Of a stretch of 64,000 bases of DNA, positions 28,854 through 39,502 are shown piece after piece. Under the pieces are notes generated by a model. That model made no database searches. It was not told the DNA's origin and saw only the letters and a list, made by a program, of their open reading frames with translations. The stretch covers positions 17,030 through 81,029 of the forward strand of contig CASFQL010000023.1 in NCBI GenBank assembly GCA_949296965.1. Direction: 5' to 3'. Source of the stretch: an uncultured Christensenella sp. (lineage in GTDB: Bacteria > Bacillota > Clostridia > Christensenellales > UBA1242). Position numbers and translations under genes: made by a program. Each line of letters opens with the position of its first letter. Position 1 is the first letter of the stretch.

Positions 28854-30188
28854 ATGAAAATTGAATTATCAGGTGTTTTAAATAAAGAAAATAATTTTTT
28901 TATTAAAATCAACAAAATTAATCAAAAAAAATATGTTAACAATATTTTTCAAAAAAAAGCAAGCAATATGCTTGATTGGTTGGACCTTACTAACTTGGAT
29001 GATGATAAAATTTTAGAGATTGAAAATTATGCAACTATGGTTAGAAAAAAGTTTAAAAATTTGGTAGTTTTAGGAATAGGCGGAAGTGCCCTTGGTATCA
29101 AAATGATTAATGATGCCTTTTTTAGTTCGATTAATAAACAAAATAAAATTAAAACCTTTGTTTGCGACAATATTGACTCAGATAGTTTTTTGTCCTTTAT
29201 TTCTACGCTTGATTTAAAAAAAACAATTTTTAATGTAATTACAAAGTCTGGCAAAACTAGTGAAACACTTGCTCAGATGTCAATTATTTTAAATTTATTA
29301 ATTAAGAAAAAAATAAAAGTATGTGAAAATGTTTTTGTAACTACAACAAAGGATAATGAATTGTATACTTTTGCCATATCAAATAATATAAATGTTTTCA
29401 CAATTCCACAGGGAGTTGGGGGAAGATTTAGTGTTTTGTCAAATGTTGGCTTGGTCCCTTGTGCTATTATGGGGTTAGATATTAAAAAATTATTGTATGG
29501 AGCAAATTTAGTAAGAGAAAATTCTAAAAAGTTAGATGAAACTAATTTAGCATATCTCTGTGCTACTATTAATTATAAATGTCTTAAAAAAGGTTTTACA
29601 AATCTTGTTATTATGCCATATAGTGATAGGCTTAGATTTGCTAGTGAATATTTTGCTCAGTTGTGGGCTGAGAGTTTAGGAAAAAAGTTTGATTTAGATG
29701 GGAGTGAAGTCTTTGCGGGACAAAATCCTATAAAAGCACTTGGAGTAACTGACCAACATAGTCAATTGCAATTATATAGCGAGGGACCAAAAGACAAAGT
29801 TTTTATGTTTTTAAAAGTTGATAAATGTTTAAACGATACTAAATTAAGGCCAAATTTTAAGTTTGCTAAACACTTAAATGATATCTCTCTATTTGATTTG
29901 TTTAATGCGGAATTTTATTCTACACAGTTTTCGCTTACTTCTTTAAATAGACCTAACTACACAATTTATTTAGATAATATAAATGAAGAAAATATGGGAG
30001 CATTGATTTTCTTTATGCAAATGATGACTGCTTTTATGGGACAAATGATGAATGTCAATGCCTACGACCAAAATGGTGTTGAACTTAGTAAAATTTACAC
30101 TAGGGCTTTCTTTGATAAAAATAATATGCCAAATGAAAGCAAACAAATTAATGATTTTATAAAAAATAGAAAATTTATTGAGTTGTAA
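28854..30188 (+). CDS. pgi: Glucose-6-phosphate isomerase
   Basis: A 444-residue enzyme interconverting glucose-6-phosphate and fructose-6-phosphate. Typical SIS-fold segments are VLGIGGSALGIKMI, the phosphate-binding TKSGKTSETLAQM, GVGGRFSVLSNVGLVP and DQHSQLQLYSEGP, plus a C-terminal catalytic KxY-type region. I chose the ATG at 28854, preceded by TTGGAGTT, over an upstream in-frame GTG at 28833. It links glycogen turnover to glycolysis and provides the fructose-6-phosphate used by GlmS, encoded 7 kb downstream. Confidence 0.94.
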   Translation: MKIELSGVLNKENNFFIKINKINQKKYVNNIFQKKASNMLDWLDLTNLDDDKILEIENYATMVRKKFKNLVVLGIGGSALGIKMINDAFFSSINKQNKIKTFVCDNIDSDSFLSFISTLDLKKTIFNVITKSGKTSETLAQMSIILNLLIKKKIKVCENVFVTTTKDNELYTFAISNNINVFTIPQGVGGRFSVLSNVGLVPCAIMGLDIKKLLYGANLVRENSKKLDETNLAYLCATINYKCLKKGFTNLVIMPYSDRLRFASEYFAQLWAESLGKKFDLDGSEVFAGQNPIKALGVTDQHSQLQLYSEGPKDKVFMFLKVDKCLNDTKLRPNFKFAKHLNDISLFDLFNAEFYSTQFSLTSLNRPNYTIYLDNINEENMGALIFFMQMMTAFMGQMMNVNAYDQNGVELSKIYTRAFFDKNNMPNESKQINDFIKNRKFIEL

Positions 30189-30312
30189 AAGTTTTTATTG
30201 TTTTAAGTTGCACTTGACTCAAAATGAAAGATAATAGAAAAATAATTTAGTTTTTTCATTTTGTAGTTTGGTGCTTTTTTTATTTTTATTTTAATGACTT
30301 TTATTATGGAAG

Positions 30313-30411
30313 GCGGGCTATGTGCTAAAAAGCCACAGGCTTTTTGTGAGAAGTTTTTAAAACTTCTCAGCAAAAATTTCGCTATGTGAAATTTTTGCCG
30401 CACATAGCCCG
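30313..30411 (+). repeat. Cloverleaf intergenic element, copy 5
   Basis: CGGGCTATGTGC (30314-30325) pairs with GCACATAGCCCG (30400-30411). Inside are AAAAAGCC aca GGCTTTTT, a TGAGAAGTTT/AAACTTCTCA stem and a GCAAAAATTTC/GAAATTTTTGC stem. The CAAAAGT arm is absent, but the GTGC/GCAC closure and the three-hairpin plan are the same. It lies between pgi and the large lipoprotein gene. Confidence 0.75.
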
Positions 30412-30544
30412 TTTATAGTCAATAGTTTTTATACCACATAATAAATTTAATTGTGCCTTATTTTTTTGTTTTTTCTTTTTTTATGTGATATACTATTCAT
30501 AGTTATTAAGGTATTTACCTTAATTTTATCTATTGGAGGTAGTT

Positions 30545-33500
30545 ATGAAAAAGTCATTCTTCATTATTCTTTTAGTTTTATCAATTATTTTTCCTTGTGT
30601 TGTAATTCTTTCTGGTTGTTCTTGCAATGAACAAGATAAAGGAACTTTAACTGTTTTTGTTAATGATAAAGTTGTTACTCAACAAAATAACACGGTTGAA
30701 GTTGAATACGACCAACAACTTGATTGGGATAATTTAATTACTGTTAAATTACTCTTTAAGGATAATAGTCAAAAGGTTTTGACTTATGGACAAGATGGTT
30801 ATTCTATTGAAGGCTTACCGCAAGAATTGGTAGTAAACGAAACAAGTGGATATGAATTTTCTGTTACATACAAAGATTATTCTGCCGTTAGTCTTAGACT
30901 TCTTGTTAGAAAAACAAATCCTACTTACATTGTTCCTAATTCACTTGTTGCAACATATGGACAAACTCTTAATGACATAATATTGCCACAAGGCTTTTAT
31001 TTTCAAGATAGTTTGGACACTTCTGTTGGAAATGCAGGGACAAATACTTTTCTCTTAACATATGTTCCACAAGACCAACAAAATTATAACACTGTAAGAG
31101 ATATACCTGTTGAAATATTAGTAAATAAAATTCAACTTGATATGGCAAATGTAAAGTGGAGTTATGTTTCGGCTTTTACCTATGACGGAAAAGAAAAGAG
31201 TGTTGAACTTATTAATTTACCTAATGAAGTTTTGGCTACATATGAAAACAATGTAAAAATAGACGCAGACAATTACATTGCAACATTTAGTTTAATATTT
31301 GATAACGACATATATGAATTAATAAATAATAACCTACAACCACTAAATTGGGAGATTGAAAAAGCCGAAAATATTTTAAGCGGAACACTTACCATTGAAG
31401 ACTGGAAATTTAATGAACAAGCAAATCAACCAATGGGTTTAAGTGCTTTATATGGAAACATTATTTACTTGTATAAAAAAGTAGGAGAAGAAAGTTTTAC
31501 AAGTGAAGTTCCAAGTGAGATAGGTTTATACTTAGTAAAGGCAGTAGTTGAAGAGAGTCAAAATTATCTCAGAGTTGAAAGTAATGAAGTTGAATTTAAC
31601 ATAACAAAGGTTCAACTTGATATGGCAAATGTAAAGTGGAATTATGTTTCGGCTTTTACCTATGACGGAGAAGAAAAGAGTGTTGCACTTACTAATTTAC
31701 CTAATGAAGTTTTTGCTACATATGAAAACAATGTAAAAATAGACGCAGACAATTACATTGCAACATTTAGTTTAATATTTGATAACGACATATATGAATT
31801 AATAAATAATAACCTACAACCACTAAATTGGGAGATTAAAAAAGCAACAAATGAAATTTTAGGTAGTATTTTAATTGAAGATTGGACATATGGCGATTTA
31901 CCAAATTCTCCAAGTGGATTAAATGCTAGATTTGGGCAAATTGAGTATGTTTATTCTTCAACACTTGACGGAGAGTATTCTTCATTTATTCCAACTAACG
32001 CTGGAACATATTATATTAAAGGTGTGGTAGAAGAAGCAGATAATTATTATGGTGTTAGTAGTCAGGCACAATCTTTTAATATTAATAAAAAACAAATTTC
32101 AGCACCTATTCTTAATAACTCAAAGTTGCTACATACAGGTGAAAATCTAACATTAACTTTTAACTATGACCAAGAAATTTTCCAACTTGTAGGAGATTTA
32201 CAAGGAACAGAAGTCGCGCAATATTCGTTTACTTTAAGCATTAAAGATAAGCAAAATTATGAATGGATTACAGGTGGAAGTGAAGATAAGGTTTATAATT
32301 GGGAAATTGTTTCTACACCATTTTCAAAAATTTTGCTAGACGGGCAAGAGATTTCAAGTCAAGAATTAAATCAATTAGAGAAAGTAGATTATAATTCAAC
32401 AATGGAATTTGAGTTATATGAAAATTATTCAATAACAATTAATGGGGAAAGTGTTAATAGTTTTACTTTTAGTTATAGTCAAGCAGGTTATGAGATTATA
32501 GTTAAAGATAATAATCAAGTAATTGTTTTTAATAAAACAATATTAACAAACATAGATGTTAATCCTATTGAAAAAATTATAATTGGCGAGTCAATGCAGT
32601 TAAGTTACGAAGAATTTTTAAGTAATAATGTAGTAAAATATGGCGAAAATGTTCAAGTTGTTATATATTCAAAATTTAGCGACCTTTATGTAGATTATGC
32701 AAATTTTAATGTAACTAGTGATATAACAATAAAAGTTTATAGAGATGCAGAAGTTATTTTTAGCGTTCCCCTTATTTGTGATGACAGTTTTATAACAAAT
32801 ATAAAAATTGATAATAAATCAATCTCGTTAAAAGAATTAAGAGAATATAAAGCACTTGAATTAAATTCCACTATTTCATTTGATATCAATGCAGAGTTTA
32901 ATGATTTAGTTGATGTTAGAATTAAATTAAATAACGGGAATAGTTCTCCAATTACAGGTAGTTATAACTACACCATTAGAAGTTTAGATACAAATTTATC
33001 AATTGAATTTTATGATAAGAAAAATATGTATACTTTTGATAGTTTGTCATTTAGTTCAGTTTTATTTGAAAGTGTAAATGTTAATAATAAAGATTTATTA
33101 TTAACTAAATTAACTTCATACATAAGATATGATTTAGCAGAAAACGAAGAAAACTTTGTGATAACAATAGATGAAAATATAGTTAATCAATATAAATTGT
33201 ATTATTATACTGAAAAGAGTTCTAGCAAGACTTACATTTTACAACCTACTATAACCCTTACAAAAGAGCAACTTGGTTCTTTTATTAGTATTTCCGTAGA
33301 AGATGGTAATTCCGCTCCAACTGTATTATATATAACTTTTGTTAAGTTCAATGCAATTAACAAAATTATGTTTGAAGATGTTGGTATAAATAATATAGAA
33401 AATGTAAATATACTTGTAGATGAAAACAATGGAATTAGTAGACACGGTATTAATGGTTTTATTACTGATTTTACACTTGAATATAAAGAAGGATATGAAG

Positions 33501-35302
33501 ACTGCACTTTTAAAATATTCAATGAGCAGGGCAAAGATGTAACTTCACTTTTAGAGCAAAAGAGTGGAATTTATACAATAAAAGTTTATAGAGATAATGA
33601 AGTTATTACTGAATATGATATAGGTTTTGATTATAATCATTATTTCTTTTTAGAGCAACAACAATTAAATAGCCAAGAAAGAGATTATATCTTATTAGTT
33701 ACACAAGAAAATACATTATCTAAATCATCTTTTGAAACTTCTAATTATTTATCCAATCAATCACTTACTTTTAATAATAAGTCAACTTACTCGTTAGTAG
33801 AAGGACAAAATGTCTTAAATGCCGTTTACAGTGTTTACATTAATAATGTTGAGTATAAATATTTGTTTACTATGGTTGTCGAATATTTGCCAAGTTTTGC
33901 AAGTGAATATGTAGAAGATATAAAAATAAATATCCAAAATCAATATCCTATTGACTTTAATGACAATCTTACTTATTCTTTTGGTTCATCTAGTATGGTA
34001 AATTTAGTTAATGTAACTGAGCAAGATATTATCATTACAACAAAAGCCGGAGTTAGTGTATTAAGTAAAGAAATAAAACTATCAACTAATTATAACTATG
34101 CTTACCTTGAATATAAACTATCAACTTCAAGTGGAGAGAAAGTATTTAGAGCATATATTTTGACTTTTGACAAGGTAACTGATAATGTATCGGTAAAAAT
34201 TAAATTCTCGGACAATGACAATTCAAACACTGATATAACTCAGCAAATTCAAAATAATATCCTAAATATTAATGCAAAATTTAATTGTTATATTAATGTC
34301 GATAAAGACGATTATAACCAAGAAGTTATGTTTTATAAAGATGGAGAATTATATTCAACTGATTCATATCTAAATGTTGAAAGTAATGGAACTTATGTTT
34401 TAAAAATAGTTTCTTCTAGTGGTAAAGTTATAAGAGAAATAACAATAAATATTACGGTAGATACTACAATTTTTATCTTAACTTATAAAAACTATGAGTT
34501 TGGCCTTAAAAACAATGAGTATGGAGTCCCATCAGGTAATGTAGATGTTAGTTATGATATGGCGGAACAAAAGATTATTGTAAAAGCATATTTACCAGAA
34601 AGGGACGAACAAGATACAACAAGTATTGTTGTTGATATCCAAACTATTTATGCAGATAGTCTTTATCTTGCAGATGGAATAACAAAAGTAACAAATTTAG
34701 AAAATTTACAACTTGATATTTTTACAGACCAGGACGGAAGTGTTACAGGAAGTGCAGGAAAGGAATACTCTCAATTAAGAGTTATTACGCCAGAAGATCA
34801 AGAAGGAATGGATATTGATTTTTATATTATCTATGATGTAGAACCTGAGAAAATTTATCCTTTGGATTTTATTTTTGACACAAATAAAGACGGATTATAT
34901 AATGAAGAAGACTTTACTTGTTCTTTGCAGTTTGAAATGGAGTCAAGTTTAGATTTTGGAGATTTTACAATAAATCCAACAGGGGGTTTAGTTATTAATG
35001 TAACAAGACAACAACTTGGAATTGAAGAAGGGGAAAATTCAGTTGATTTTGTAGTAAAATGGAATAAAAGATATGAAGACTGCTCATATCAAATTTCGCT
35101 TACTGATTACGGTTATGAAACGCAACAATTACCTACAATTTATGCTCCAACTGACGAGAATGATAATATGGTTAAACTTTCATTACAATTTGATAATGAA
35201 ACTAACCTTGGAATATTTTACTTTATAGAAAGTGGAACAACACAAGAAGAATTGTCGCAAGGCAGGGGATTTATGCCTATTGTGTTTATTTTAACAGATT
35301 AA
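30545..35302 (+). CDS. Giant surface lipoprotein with internal repeats and MBG-like beta domains, 1585 aa
   Basis: The N-terminus is a lipoprotein signal (MKKSFFIILLVLSIIFPCVV then LSGC), so the mature protein is attached to the outer membrane leaflet through Cys at about residue 25. Beta-rich domains follow. Two near-identical modules (about residues 196-274 and 356-434) end in NIXK-like strands of the kind seen in MBG/bacterial Ig-like repeats. Between and after them are segments ending in AGTYYIKGVV, a typical MBG motif. The remaining 1000 residues are Asn/Asp/Ser-rich beta segments without an enzyme motif. The ATG at 30545 follows TTGGAGGTAGTT. It may be an adhesin or a surface scaffold; this is inference. 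Confidence 0.85.
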   Translation: MKKSFFIILLVLSIIFPCVVILSGCSCNEQDKGTLTVFVNDKVVTQQNNTVEVEYDQQLDWDNLITVKLLFKDNSQKVLTYGQDGYSIEGLPQELVVNETSGYEFSVTYKDYSAVSLRLLVRKTNPTYIVPNSLVATYGQTLNDIILPQGFYFQDSLDTSVGNAGTNTFLLTYVPQDQQNYNTVRDIPVEILVNKIQLDMANVKWSYVSAFTYDGKEKSVELINLPNEVLATYENNVKIDADNYIATFSLIFDNDIYELINNNLQPLNWEIEKAENILSGTLTIEDWKFNEQANQPMGLSALYGNIIYLYKKVGEESFTSEVPSEIGLYLVKAVVEESQNYLRVESNEVEFNITKVQLDMANVKWNYVSAFTYDGEEKSVALTNLPNEVFATYENNVKIDADNYIATFSLIFDNDIYELINNNLQPLNWEIKKATNEILGSILIEDWTYGDLPNSPSGLNARFGQIEYVYSSTLDGEYSSFIPTNAGTYYIKGVVEEADNYYGVSSQAQSFNINKKQISAPILNNSKLLHTGENLTLTFNYDQEIFQLVGDLQGTEVAQYSFTLSIKDKQNYEWITGGSEDKVYNWEIVSTPFSKILLDGQEISSQELNQLEKVDYNSTMEFELYENYSITINGESVNSFTFSYSQAGYEIIVKDNNQVIVFNKTILTNIDVNPIEKIIIGESMQLSYEEFLSNNVVKYGENVQVVIYSKFSDLYVDYANFNVTSDITIKVYRDAEVIFSVPLICDDSFITNIKIDNKSISLKELREYKALELNSTISFDINAEFNDLVDVRIKLNNGNSSPITGSYNYTIRSLDTNLSIEFYDKKNMYTFDSLSFSSVLFESVNVNNKDLLLTKLTSYIRYDLAENEENFVITIDENIVNQYKLYYYTEKSSSKTYILQPTITLTKEQLGSFISISVEDGNSAPTVLYITFVKFNAINKIMFEDVGINNIENVNILVDENNGISRHGINGFITDFTLEYKEGYEDCTFKIFNEQGKDVTSLLEQKSGIYTIKVYRDNEVITEYDIGFDYNHYFFLEQQQLNSQERDYILLVTQENTLSKSSFETSNYLSNQSLTFNNKSTYSLVEGQNVLNAVYSVYINNVEYKYLFTMVVEYLPSFASEYVEDIKINIQNQYPIDFNDNLTYSFGSSSMVNLVNVTEQDIIITTKAGVSVLSKEIKLSTNYNYAYLEYKLSTSSGEKVFRAYILTFDKVTDNVSVKIKFSDNDNSNTDITQQIQNNILNINAKFNCYINVDKDDYNQEVMFYKDGELYSTDSYLNVESNGTYVLKIVSSSGKVIREITINITVDTTIFILTYKNYEFGLKNNEYGVPSGNVDVSYDMAEQKIIVKAYLPERDEQDTTSIVVDIQTIYADSLYLADGITKVTNLENLQLDIFTDQDGSVTGSAGKEYSQLRVITPEDQEGMDIDFYIIYDVEPEKIYPLDFIFDTNKDGLYNEEDFTCSLQFEMESSLDFGDFTINPTGGLVINVTRQQLGIEEGENSVDFVVKWNKRYEDCSYQISLTDYGYETQQLPTIYAPTDENDNMVKLSLQFDNETNLGIFYFIESGTTQEELSQGRGFMPIVFILTD
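31131..31365 (+). repeat. Internal direct repeat of the lipoprotein gene, copy 1
   Basis: About 235 bases beginning TTCAACTTGATATGGCAAAT are nearly identical to the copy exactly 480 bases downstream. The few changes are mostly single bases, and long blocks are base-identical, which implies a recent duplication or gene conversion. Confidence 0.9.
31611..31845 (+). repeat. Internal direct repeat of the lipoprotein gene, copy 2
   Basis: Second copy, in the same reading frame, 480 bases after the first. The sequence between the copies is not repeated to the same degree, so only part of the 160-residue module has been kept homogeneous. Confidence 0.9.
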
Positions 35303-35318
35303 TTAAATAATTTTTAAC

Positions 35319-35374
35319 AAAAAAAAGGAAATGGTTTGAGCAAACATACTCGTTATCTCTCATTTCCTTTTTTT
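35319..35374. terminator. Strong terminator after the lipoprotein gene
   Basis: AAAAAAAGGAAATG and CATTTCCTTTTTTT form a long stem, with a small GTTT-GAGC-AAAC hairpin inside the loop. A- and T-runs on both sides let it work in either direction, which suits the convergent glmS gene. Confidence 0.85.
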
Positions 35375-35717
35375 ATTAATAAACAACTAATTATTTAGGA
35401 GTTTTTAACTAATAGTTATTAATTATTTATAAATTTTTTTATATTTTAATAATTATTGTTTATTTATTACTTTTTTTTGAGCCATTTTATTAAATTTTTA
35501 ATTATATATTTACTTTATTTTTTATTGTTTTGGCTTTTCTTTTTTTTTAATAATTTTTTCTATTTGTTGTTTTATTGAGTTTATAAAGGTTTCTTGTTTA
35601 TTTTATGAGATTTTGTTATTGTATTGTTTTAAAAATTTAATAAAATAAATATAATTTTAACTATTATATAATTGTAAAATTTTATAGTGAAAAACTAAGA
35701 AATTTTCTTTTTATAAA
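35375..35717. other. AT-rich intergenic region between convergent genes
   Basis: About 340 bases past the lipoprotein terminator and before the glmS stop codon. No open frame, repeat or stable structure was recognised. Confidence 0.45.
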
Positions 35718-37541
35718 TTATTCAACTGTTACACTTTTTGCTAAGTTTCTTGGTTTATCAACATCGTTTCCTTTTAATACACTTAGGTAATAACTCATAA
35801 TTTGTAGGGGTATTATTGCAAGACTTGTTGCAAATAAGTCGTTAGTTTTTGGAATTTTTATTGTGTAATCGCATATATTGCAGTCAATTTCGTTTGATGT
35901 AATAGCAAGTAGTTTTGCCCCTCTACTTTTTGTTTCTAGCATATTGCTAAAAGTTTTATCAATAACATTTTCTTGTGTTAAACTACCTATCACAAGAGTG
36001 TCTTTTTCAATTAAACTTATTGTTCCGTGTTTCAACTCGCCTGCGGGATATGCTTCGGTGTGAATATAACTAACTTCTTTCATTTTTAAACTACCTTCAA
36101 GAACTATTGCATAGTCAATGTTTCTGCCTATTAAAAAAATGTCTTTTGTGTTTATAAATTGAGATGAAAGATGTTGTATATTTTTTTCGTCTTTTAGAAT
36201 TTGCTCTATCTGATAAGGAAGTTCTTTTATTTGTTTTATAAGGGTTTGGTATTGTTCTTCATTGATTTTTTTTCTTACAGTCGCAAATTTTATTGCAAGC
36301 ATATATCCTAATACTAGTTGTGCACTATATGCTTTTGTTGTGGCAACTGATATTTCCGGTCCTGCATATGTATATAAAACATAATCTACTTCTCTTGCTA
36401 TTGACGAGCCAACTACATTTATTATTCCAAGGGTATCAACATTTTTTAATTTTGCTAATTTAATTCCAGCAAGACTGTCTGCTGTTTCGCCAGACTGACT
36501 AATTACTATAACTAATGTATTTTTTGATAAAATGCTTTCCCTATATCTAAATTCTGATGCATAGTCAACTTGAACAGGTATTTGACATAATTTCTCAAAT
36601 ACATATTTTAAACATACTCCTACATGATAGGCGGAGCCACACCCTAAAATTAAAATGTTATCATATCCTTTTATTTTGCTTTCGTTTAAACACGCAAATT
36701 GTATTTTATTCTCTTTTAAATAACTATTTATGGTTGATTTTACAGACAAAGGTTGCTCGTGTATTTCTTTTAACATAAAATGTTCATATCCGTTTTTCTC
36801 TGCACTTGATAAACTCATTGAGATATGACAAAGTTCTTTTTGTATTTGGGTTTTGTATGAGTTGTAAAATATAACTTTCCCAGCAATTATTTTAGCCATT
36901 TCGTTGTTTTCTAGGTAATAAACATTTCTTGTATGTTTAAGTATTGCGGGAACATCTGAAGCAATAAAAGTTTCGTCTTTATTTACTCCTATGATAAGAG
37001 GACTATCTTTTTTTGCAACATAAATTTCACTTTTTCTACTCTTAATCATAATCGCTAGGGCATATGAACCTGTTACTCTTAACATAAATTTATTTATGGC
37101 TTCCAAAATGTCGTTGTTGCTTTCTTTTAAATAATAGTCAAGTAATTTTGCAATAACTTCGGTGTCTGTTTGAGAGTAAAATTTATATCCTTTTTTTATG
37201 AGATTTGTTTTTATTTCTAGGTAATTTTCTATTATTCCATTGTGAACAACTACGATGTTCCCATCTTGGCTATTATGTGGATGAGCATTGTTTTCGCTTG
37301 GCTTTCCGTGTGTAGCCCATCTAGTATGACCTATTCCACAATTACTTTTTATTTCATCTATATTACCAATTTTTTTTATTAAATTTTCTAGTTTACCTTT
37401 GGCTTTTATAATATTAAATTTTTCTTTTTCTCTTAGGGCTATTCCTGCTGAGTCATATCCTCTATATTCTAGCCTTGAAAGCCCTTCTAATAATATTTTA
37501 CAAGCATTTTTATTTCCAATATATCCTACAATTCCACACAT
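35718..37541 (-). CDS. glmS: Glutamine-fructose-6-phosphate aminotransferase (isomerizing)
   Basis: A 607-residue enzyme making glucosamine-6-phosphate from fructose-6-phosphate and glutamine. The Ntn-type glutaminase domain starts at MCGIVGYIG with catalytic Cys2, and GIGHTRWATHGKP and HNGIIENY follow. The two SIS domains carry ISQSGETADSLAG and SLKMKEVSYIHTEAYPAGE, and the protein ends DKPRNLAKSVTVE as usual. The ATG follows AAAGGAAATTT. No glmS-ribozyme core was seen upstream; instead a cloverleaf element lies about 110 bases before the start. Confidence 0.96.
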   Translation of the reverse strand: MCGIVGYIGNKNACKILLEGLSRLEYRGYDSAGIALREKEKFNIIKAKGKLENLIKKIGNIDEIKSNCGIGHTRWATHGKPSENNAHPHNSQDGNIVVVHNGIIENYLEIKTNLIKKGYKFYSQTDTEVIAKLLDYYLKESNNDILEAINKFMLRVTGSYALAIMIKSRKSEIYVAKKDSPLIIGVNKDETFIASDVPAILKHTRNVYYLENNEMAKIIAGKVIFYNSYKTQIQKELCHISMSLSSAEKNGYEHFMLKEIHEQPLSVKSTINSYLKENKIQFACLNESKIKGYDNILILGCGSAYHVGVCLKYVFEKLCQIPVQVDYASEFRYRESILSKNTLVIVISQSGETADSLAGIKLAKLKNVDTLGIINVVGSSIAREVDYVLYTYAGPEISVATTKAYSAQLVLGYMLAIKFATVRKKINEEQYQTLIKQIKELPYQIEQILKDEKNIQHLSSQFINTKDIFLIGRNIDYAIVLEGSLKMKEVSYIHTEAYPAGELKHGTISLIEKDTLVIGSLTQENVIDKTFSNMLETKSRGAKLLAITSNEIDCNICDYTIKIPKTNDLFATSLAIIPLQIMSYYLSVLKGNDVDKPRNLAKSVTVE

Positions 37542-37649
37542 AAAAATTTCCTTTTTTTATTAAGTATTTTTATCAAGTATTTTTTATTATCTTATTTTAA
37601 TAGTTTTATTTTTGTTAAATTTTATTGCTTTAAGGGGGTTAAAAATTAT

Positions 37650-37735
37650 GGCTTTGCAGTGAGAATTTGCCTAAAAGCAAATTCTTGTAAAATATGAAAT
37701 ATTTTACCTGCTTAGTTAAGCAGGACTGCAAAGCC
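37650..37735 (+). repeat. Cloverleaf intergenic element, copy 6
   Basis: GGCTTTGCAGT (37650-37660) pairs with ACTGCAAAGCC (37725-37735). Inside are AGAATTTGC/GCAAATTCT, GTAAAATAT gaa ATATTTTAC and CTGCTTA/TAAGCAG. All four stems are perfect. The shared arm sequence of copies 1, 2, 7 and 8 is absent, so this is a divergent member or a subtype. Confidence 0.72.
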
Positions 37736-38115
37736 GTGTAATATAATTAATTACCATTAAATTAACTAAGAGTTTAGTAAACTTTAAAAAATTAATAGGT
37801 TAAAATAAAAAAAAATTACTATTATTAATTAAAACATATTTATTAATATATTATATAGTTTAAAAACAAAAAGACTGAATTATTTTTTTTAAATTGATAT
37901 AAAAAAGGGAACTTTGTTATCTCTATGGAGTCTCCTTTTATTCTGCTAGTTAAAAAATTGTTTTGTATTATAGAAGTAAATTTTATAATATTTTTATTAA
38001 AAATTTATTATAAGTTATAATAAATAAACTTAATATCACTTAATAAGCATAAATTTTTAAAATTGCACTTTTAGGTAAAAGTAATAACTCTTTTATCTAA
38101 ATTTTAAAACACAAA
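37736..38115. other. Intergenic region between glmM and glmS
   Basis: AT-rich. An imperfect AAAAGGGA...TCCTTTT hairpin near 37907-37942 might terminate one of the flanking transcripts. No gene was seen. Confidence 0.35.
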
Positions 38116-39492
38116 TTAAATGTCGTTATTTTTTATTTCCTCAACTATTAAATTTGCCAATGTTTCGCATATTTTTTGTTCTTTTGCTTCAACCATAACT
38201 CTAACGACAGGTTCAGTCCCAGAAGGTCTAACAAGAACGCGACCTTCGTTATTTAATTTACTTTGAGCATCGTCAATGCTTTTTAAAACATTTTTATTTT
38301 TTAAAATATTTTCTTTATTTTTTACCTTAACATTTATTGTAAGTTGAGGGTATCTTTCAAAGCCTTCAACAAGTTTACTAAGAGGAAGTTCTCGTGCTAG
38401 CATAACTTCCATTATTTTTAAACTAGTTAAAAGACCATCTCCGGTTGAAGCATATTTTGAAAAGATTATATGACCAGATTGTTCACCGCCTAAGGTATAA
38501 TTATTCTTGTTCATACATTCATAAACATACTTATCGCCGACATTTGTTTGTTCATATTTAATTCCAAGTTTATCAAAAGCCTTATACAAACCATAATTTG
38601 AAATTATAGTTGTAACGACAGTATTTTTTTCCAATTCCTTTTCTTCTTTCATATATTTCCCGCAGATATACAAAATACTATCGCCATCAATTATATTTCC
38701 TTTTTCATCTACACAAAAGCATCTATCCGCGTCCCCGTCGTAAGCGAATCCAACATCAAGGTTATTTTCAATTACATATTTTTGTAAATTTTCAATATGA
38801 GTTGAACCGCAATTCTCGTTAATATTAAGTCCATTTGGTTCTGCGTTTATTACATAAGTTGTCGCACCTATTGCATCAAAAACTGCTTTTGCAATGCTCC
38901 AAGCACTTCCATTAGCACAATCAAGTCCTACTTTTTTATTTCTAAATGAATATTTCCCAAGCGAAATTAAATACCCAATATACCTATTTCTGCCTGCTAT
39001 GTAGTCTACAATTTTGCCTATATTTTCTCTTGTTGCATATGGTAATTCTTGTATTCTTGCATTGTTTACGACTAAATTATTATCTAAATAATCTTCAAGT
39101 GGCAAAATAAAATCTTCTGGCATTTTTTCGCCAAAATTGTTTATTAACTTTATCCCATTGTCGTAAAATTTATTATGGCTAGCAGAAATCATAACTCCGC
39201 AGTCAAATTTGTCAGCCTTAACTAGATAAGCAACTGATGGAGTTGTCGTTACATGAAGAATGTATGCGTCTGCACCAGATGAAATTATCCCAGATGCTAT
39301 CATATATTCAAACATATAACTAGAGCGCCTTGTATCTTTACCTATTAAAACTCGTGGTCTTTCATTGTTATTTTTTTCTTTATGTTCATTTAAATACCAG
39401 CCTAAGTATCTTCCTATTTTATAAGCATGTTCGGCAAGAAGAGTTTTGTTACTTTCTCCTCTAAACCCGTCTGTTCCAAAATATTTTCCCAT
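38116..39492 (-). CDS. glmM: Phosphoglucosamine mutase
   Basis: A 458-residue alpha-D-phosphohexomutase that converts glucosamine-6-phosphate to glucosamine-1-phosphate. The N-terminal KYFGTDGFRGE, the phosphoserine loop GVMISASHNKFYDNG, the metal-binding DGDADRC, the sugar-binding GGEQSGHIIF and the C-terminal phosphate loop RPSGTEPVVRVMVEA are all intact. The ATG follows AAGGAGATAAAA. It lies ten bases after the GlmU-like gene, so these two form an operon, with glmS on the same strand further on. Confidence 0.96.
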   Translation of the reverse strand: MGKYFGTDGFRGESNKTLLAEHAYKIGRYLGWYLNEHKEKNNNERPRVLIGKDTRRSSYMFEYMIASGIISSGADAYILHVTTTPSVAYLVKADKFDCGVMISASHNKFYDNGIKLINNFGEKMPEDFILPLEDYLDNNLVVNNARIQELPYATRENIGKIVDYIAGRNRYIGYLISLGKYSFRNKKVGLDCANGSAWSIAKAVFDAIGATTYVINAEPNGLNINENCGSTHIENLQKYVIENNLDVGFAYDGDADRCFCVDEKGNIIDGDSILYICGKYMKEEKELEKNTVVTTIISNYGLYKAFDKLGIKYEQTNVGDKYVYECMNKNNYTLGGEQSGHIIFSKYASTGDGLLTSLKIMEVMLARELPLSKLVEGFERYPQLTINVKVKNKENILKNKNVLKSIDDAQSKLNNEGRVLVRPSGTEPVVRVMVEAKEQKICETLANLIVEEIKNNDI

Positions 39493-39502
39493 TTTTATCT
39501 CC

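Noticed and set aside
37542-37740. glmS ribozyme in the glmS leader
   Set aside because: The conserved ribozyme core was not found; the visible structure is a cloverleaf element.
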